Assembly (NCBI RefSeq): GCF_022808695.1
Contig: NZ_JAKZKW010000010.1
Span: 60,480 to 124,479, forward strand
Direction of reading: 5' to 3'
DNA from: Fundidesulfovibrio soli
Lineage (GTDB): Bacteria > Desulfobacterota > Desulfovibrionia > Desulfovibrionales > Desulfovibrionaceae
DNA length: 64,000 nt
The notes under the pieces are model-generated. The model saw only the letters and a list, made by a program, of their open reading frames with translations, was not told the DNA's origin and ran no database searches. Of the stretch, positions 61,257-64,000 are shown one piece after another. How positions within the stretch are numbered: the first letter of the stretch is position 1; the number at the start of each line of letters is the position of its first letter. A program made the translations under genes and the position numbers.

Positions 61257-63755
61257 ATGACCGCAACCTCACCATCCTTCGAAGTCCCCCCGGAAAGCCT
61301 TCGCTGGAGGCTCGACCCGGCAACCCTCGCTTTCGAGACCACCGCGCAGCTCACCCCCCTGGACGCCGTCATCGGGCAGGAGAGGGGCCTGGAAGCACTG
61401 GGCTTCGGCATGGACATGCTGCGCAAGGGCTACAACGTGTTCGTCACGGGCGACCCCGGGCACGGGCGGCTTTCCGCCGTCAAGAAGCTGCTCCAGGAGA
61501 GGTCCAAGGCCGACCGCATCCCCGACGACCTCTGCTACGTCAATAACTTCAAGCGCCCCGAGGCCCCGGTGCTGCTGCGCTTCAAGGCCGGGCTGGGCTC
61601 GGTGTTCAAGAAGGACGTGCACGAGTTCCTGGAGCGCCTGAAAAAGGAGATTCCCCAGCTCTTCGAGAGCGAGGAGTACATCGCGCGCAAGAACGAGATC
61701 ATCGAGCTCCACGAGAAGAAGGTCATGGAGTTCTACAAGGCCGTGGAGGAGAAGGTCAAAAACACCGGCCTGGCCATGGTGCGCATGGAGGTGGGGCCCT
61801 ACACCCGCCCGGACGTGCTGCCCGTGGTGGACGGCGAGCCCAAGCGCATCATCGACCTGGAGGCCATGGTGGCCAACGGCCGCTTCCCCAAGGACGAGTT
61901 CGAACGGCTGCGGGCCAAGCGGGCCGAGGTCAAGGAGGACGTGGACCACATCGTCCAGGAGGTGCGCGACCTGCAAAAGGAGGTGGACCGCAAGCTGGAG
62001 GAAGTGGACAAGATCATGTTCCGCTCCATGGCCACGGACCTCCAGGCCTCCCTGCGCGACGCACACCAGGACCCCAAGGTGCGCGCCCACCTGGAGGCCA
62101 TGGTGGAGCACATGGTGGACAACCTGGAGGATATCAAGACCATCGGGGCCAAACCCCAGGGCATGATGCCGGGGATGCCCTTCTCCGCCCCGTCCCCCGA
62201 GGCGGTCCTGCACCCCTACGACATCAACCTCCTGGTGGACAACGCCGAGCAGGCCGGGCCGCCGGTTGTCATCGAATCCTACCCCACCTACCGCAACCTC
62301 TTCGGCGGGGTGGACCGCGTGGTGGGCCCCTACGGCGGATGGCAGACCGACTTTTCCAAGATCACGGCCGGGGCCTTCGTCAAGGCCAACGGCGGCTACC
62401 TGGTGCTCAACCTCATGGACGCCATCATGGAGCCGGGCGTCTGGCAGACGCTCAAGCGCTCCCTCAAGACCGAGAGCATCGAGATACAGACCTACGACCC
62501 CTTCTACTTCATCTCCGGCACGGGGCTTAAGCCCGAGCCCATCGACATGGAGGTGAAGGTGGTGGTGCTCGGGGACGAGCGGCTCTACCAGCTGCTGCGC
62601 TACTACGACCAGGACCTGCCCAAGATCTTCAAGGTCCGGGCCGACTTCTCCCGCACCATGGACAAGAACGACACCGCCGTCGCGCAGATGGCCCGGTTCA
62701 TCGCCGGGGAGGCGGCCGAGCACAAGCTGCGCCCCTTCACGGCCGGGGCCGTGGCCGTGGTGGTGGAGCACGCCGTGCGCATGGCCGGGCGCGTGGAGAA
62801 GCTCTCCACGGCCTTCCCCCTGCACACGGACCTGCTCTGCGAGGCCGACCTCTACGCCGGGCGCGCCGGGTCAGAAACGGTAGGCGAGGAGCACGCCCGC
62901 GAGGCCCTCGAGGCGCGCATCGGGCGGCTAAGCCGCATCCAGGACATCCTGCGCGAGATGATCGCCCGGGGCAGCCTGTTCGTGGACGTGGACGGCGCCG
63001 CCGTGGGCCAGGTCAACGGCCTGGCCGTCTACAGCATGGGGGGGCACGCCTTCGGGATGCCCTCGCGCATCACGGCGGCCACGGCCATGGGCCGCGAGGG
63101 CATCATCAACATCGAGCGCGAGGCCGACCTCTCCGGCCCCATCCACAGCAAGGGCATGCTCATCCTGGCGGGGTACCTGCGCCGCAGGTTCGCGCAGGAC
63201 AGGCCCCTCTCGCTCACGGCCAGCATCGCCTTCGAGCAGGCCTACTCCGGCGTGGACGGCGATTCGGCATCATCCACTGAACTCTACGCGCTGCTCTCCA
63301 GCCTCTCGGGCGTTCCCCTGCGGCAGGACATCGCCGTGACCGGCTCCGTGAACCAGATGGGGCGCGTGCAGCCCATCGGCGGCGTCAACGAGAAGATCGA
63401 GGGCTTCTTCCTCTGCTGCAAAGATCGCGGCTTCACCGGCAAACAGGGCGTGATGATCCCCCAGGCCAACCTGAAAGACCTCATGCTGCGCGAGGAGGTC
63501 ATCGAGGCCGTGCGGCAGGGCCAGTTCCATATCTGGGCTGTTGCCACGGTAGACGAGGGGGTGGAGGTGCTCACGGGAGTGCCCGCCGGGGAGCGTGGCA
63601 AGGACGGCAAATACCCCAAGGGCAGTGTGAACGCCCTGGCCGACGCCCGGCTGAGGCAACTGGCCGAAGGATTGCGGGATTTCGTGAAGGAAGGGGAGAT
63701 GGACAAGAAGGCGAAGAGTAAGAAGGCCGAGCCTAAGAAGAAAGAGGGGAAATAG
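61257..63755 (+). CDS. Lon-like ATP-dependent protease (AAA_32/LonB-type)
   Basis: The 832-residue protein has an N-terminal AAA domain with a Walker A-like 'GDPGHGRLSAV' near residues 65-75 (Arg replaces the usual Lys, as is common in this family) and a long coiled-coil insert (~150-290). The Lon-type protease domain has the catalytic dyad Ser670 ('GVDGDSASS') and Lys713 ('GGVNEKIEGF'), with 43 residues between them. It degrades abnormal proteins in the cytoplasm. A lysine-rich tail ends the protein. It follows the hsp20 gene, so the two form a heat-stress pair. Confidence 0.9.
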   Translation: MTATSPSFEVPPESLRWRLDPATLAFETTAQLTPLDAVIGQERGLEALGFGMDMLRKGYNVFVTGDPGHGRLSAVKKLLQERSKADRIPDDLCYVNNFKRPEAPVLLRFKAGLGSVFKKDVHEFLERLKKEIPQLFESEEYIARKNEIIELHEKKVMEFYKAVEEKVKNTGLAMVRMEVGPYTRPDVLPVVDGEPKRIIDLEAMVANGRFPKDEFERLRAKRAEVKEDVDHIVQEVRDLQKEVDRKLEEVDKIMFRSMATDLQASLRDAHQDPKVRAHLEAMVEHMVDNLEDIKTIGAKPQGMMPGMPFSAPSPEAVLHPYDINLLVDNAEQAGPPVVIESYPTYRNLFGGVDRVVGPYGGWQTDFSKITAGAFVKANGGYLVLNLMDAIMEPGVWQTLKRSLKTESIEIQTYDPFYFISGTGLKPEPIDMEVKVVVLGDERLYQLLRYYDQDLPKIFKVRADFSRTMDKNDTAVAQMARFIAGEAAEHKLRPFTAGAVAVVVEHAVRMAGRVEKLSTAFPLHTDLLCEADLYAGRAGSETVGEEHAREALEARIGRLSRIQDILREMIARGSLFVDVDGAAVGQVNGLAVYSMGGHAFGMPSRITAATAMGREGIINIEREADLSGPIHSKGMLILAGYLRRRFAQDRPLSLTASIAFEQAYSGVDGDSASSTELYALLSSLSGVPLRQDIAVTGSVNQMGRVQPIGGVNEKIEGFFLCCKDRGFTGKQGVMIPQANLKDLMLREEVIEAVRQGQFHIWAVATVDEGVEVLTGVPAGERGKDGKYPKGSVNALADARLRQLAEGLRDFVKEGEMDKKAKSKKAEPKKKEGK

Positions 63756-63828
63756 GGGAAGAGATAAGAGCGGGGCTCTGCCCCGTACCCCGCCGGGGGG
63801 AGTGCCTCCCCCCGGACCCCGGCGATAA

Positions 63829-63860
63829 AAACGGACAGCGGCCTAGGCCGCTGTCCGTTT
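63829..63860 (+). terminator. Perfect palindromic terminator downstream of the Lon-like gene
   Basis: The arms AAACGGACAGCGGCC (63829-63843) and GGCCGCTGTCCGTTT (63846-63860) are perfectly complementary with a two-base centre. T-rich sequence follows (TTTCATTTT), so termination is likely in either direction. Confidence 0.8.
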
Positions 63861-63927
63861 CATTTTGCGCGATCGGTTCAAGTCGCGAAAGACCGTTGGA
63901 ATGGGCCGACACGTCGCGAAGCCGGAA

Positions 63928-63957
63928 GGGATTCCAAAGGGAGGACCTCCCTTTGGC
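63928..63957 (-). repeat. Dispersed palindromic repeat, copy 2
   Basis: The reverse complement of 26416-26445 with one base changed. It is preceded by 'gcgaagcc', which matches the flank of copy 1, and followed by a further inverted repeat absent from copy 1. It is REP-like. Confidence 0.9.
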
Positions 63958-64000
63958 GGGAGGGTGCAGGGAGGGCAGCGCCCTCCCTGCCCGCCGGAGG

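Larger units (their letters stand above)
63756..64000. other. Right-edge intergenic region with repeat elements
   Basis: It holds a GC-rich stretch of inverted repeats (63769-63824, e.g. 'cggggctctgccccg' and 'ccccccggacccc'), a perfect terminator hairpin (63829-63860) and copy 2 of the dispersed 30-base palindrome (63928-63957), followed by an additional 'gggagggc...gccctccc' hairpin up to the window end. No gene is seen. Confidence 0.75.

Noticed and set aside
63769..63824. Small RNA gene suggested by GC-rich inverted repeats
   Set aside because: No promoter is visible, and the sequence looks like intergenic repeat elements.

Overview
The window is 64 kb of very GC-rich bacterial chromosome. 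The gene families point to a motile, flagellated Gram-negative bacterium, most likely a Desulfovibrio-like member of the Desulfobacterota. The pointers are a two-domain ADP-forming-type acyl-CoA synthetase followed by a P-loop/DRTGG protein, a Lon-like AAA protease next to Hsp20, sigma-54-type promoters, and dispersed GC-rich hairpin repeats. That placement is inference from gene content, not from a marker gene. No rRNA, tRNA, CRISPR array, transposase or phage gene was seen.

Region 1 (1-33,181) is a large surface-glycan or glycoprotein biosynthesis island. Three genes run left on the minus strand from a divergent gap at 4,471-4,603 (two radical SAM proteins and a methyltransferase), followed by a GT2 glycosyltransferase. 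This group meets a truncated radical SAM gene at the left edge. To the right, nearly every gene overlaps the next by 4-19 bases, up to 26,393. These genes encode glycosyltransferases, a TylF-type methyltransferase, a CMP-sugar synthetase, a TPR-like protein, AsnB, radical SAM enzymes, an amidohydrolase-like TIM barrel, a DmpG-like aldolase with a C-terminal extension, an ATP-grasp ligase, a WbmS-like protein and a DegT aminotransferase. After a hairpin-rich gap (26,394-26,789), a second unit holds a sugar epimerase, a second AsnB, two glycosyltransferases and a B12-type radical SAM protein. The block 10,260-23,317 may make and activate an unusual, possibly amidated, acidic sugar, because it has a CMP transferase and a pyruvate-type aldolase but no visible NeuB.

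Region 2 (33,182-37,930) is a patchwork of single genes: an RRM RNA-binding protein, an orphan TssJ-like lipoprotein, an alpha/beta-hydrolase that has lost its catalytic Ser and probably His, the molybdate-binding protein ModA, and two YegP/DUF1508 proteins, one of them much lower in GC than its surroundings.

Region 3 (37,946-56,507) is core and motility. dnaE ends in a long palindromic repeat. A tightly coupled run follows: queD, dtd, a receiver-PP2C-HATPase regulator with its STAS partner, and three glycosyltransferases. Then come fliK-flgD-flgE, a polytopic membrane protein, and flagellin behind a good sigma-54 promoter. The glycosyltransferases next to flagellar genes suggest flagellar glycosylation and the PP2C/STAS pair suggests partner-switching control, but neither is proven.

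Region 4 (56,584-64,000) holds rnc, divergent from the acyl-CoA synthetase gene, then the P-loop/DRTGG gene, hsp20, a Lon-like protease and a repeat-filled right edge.
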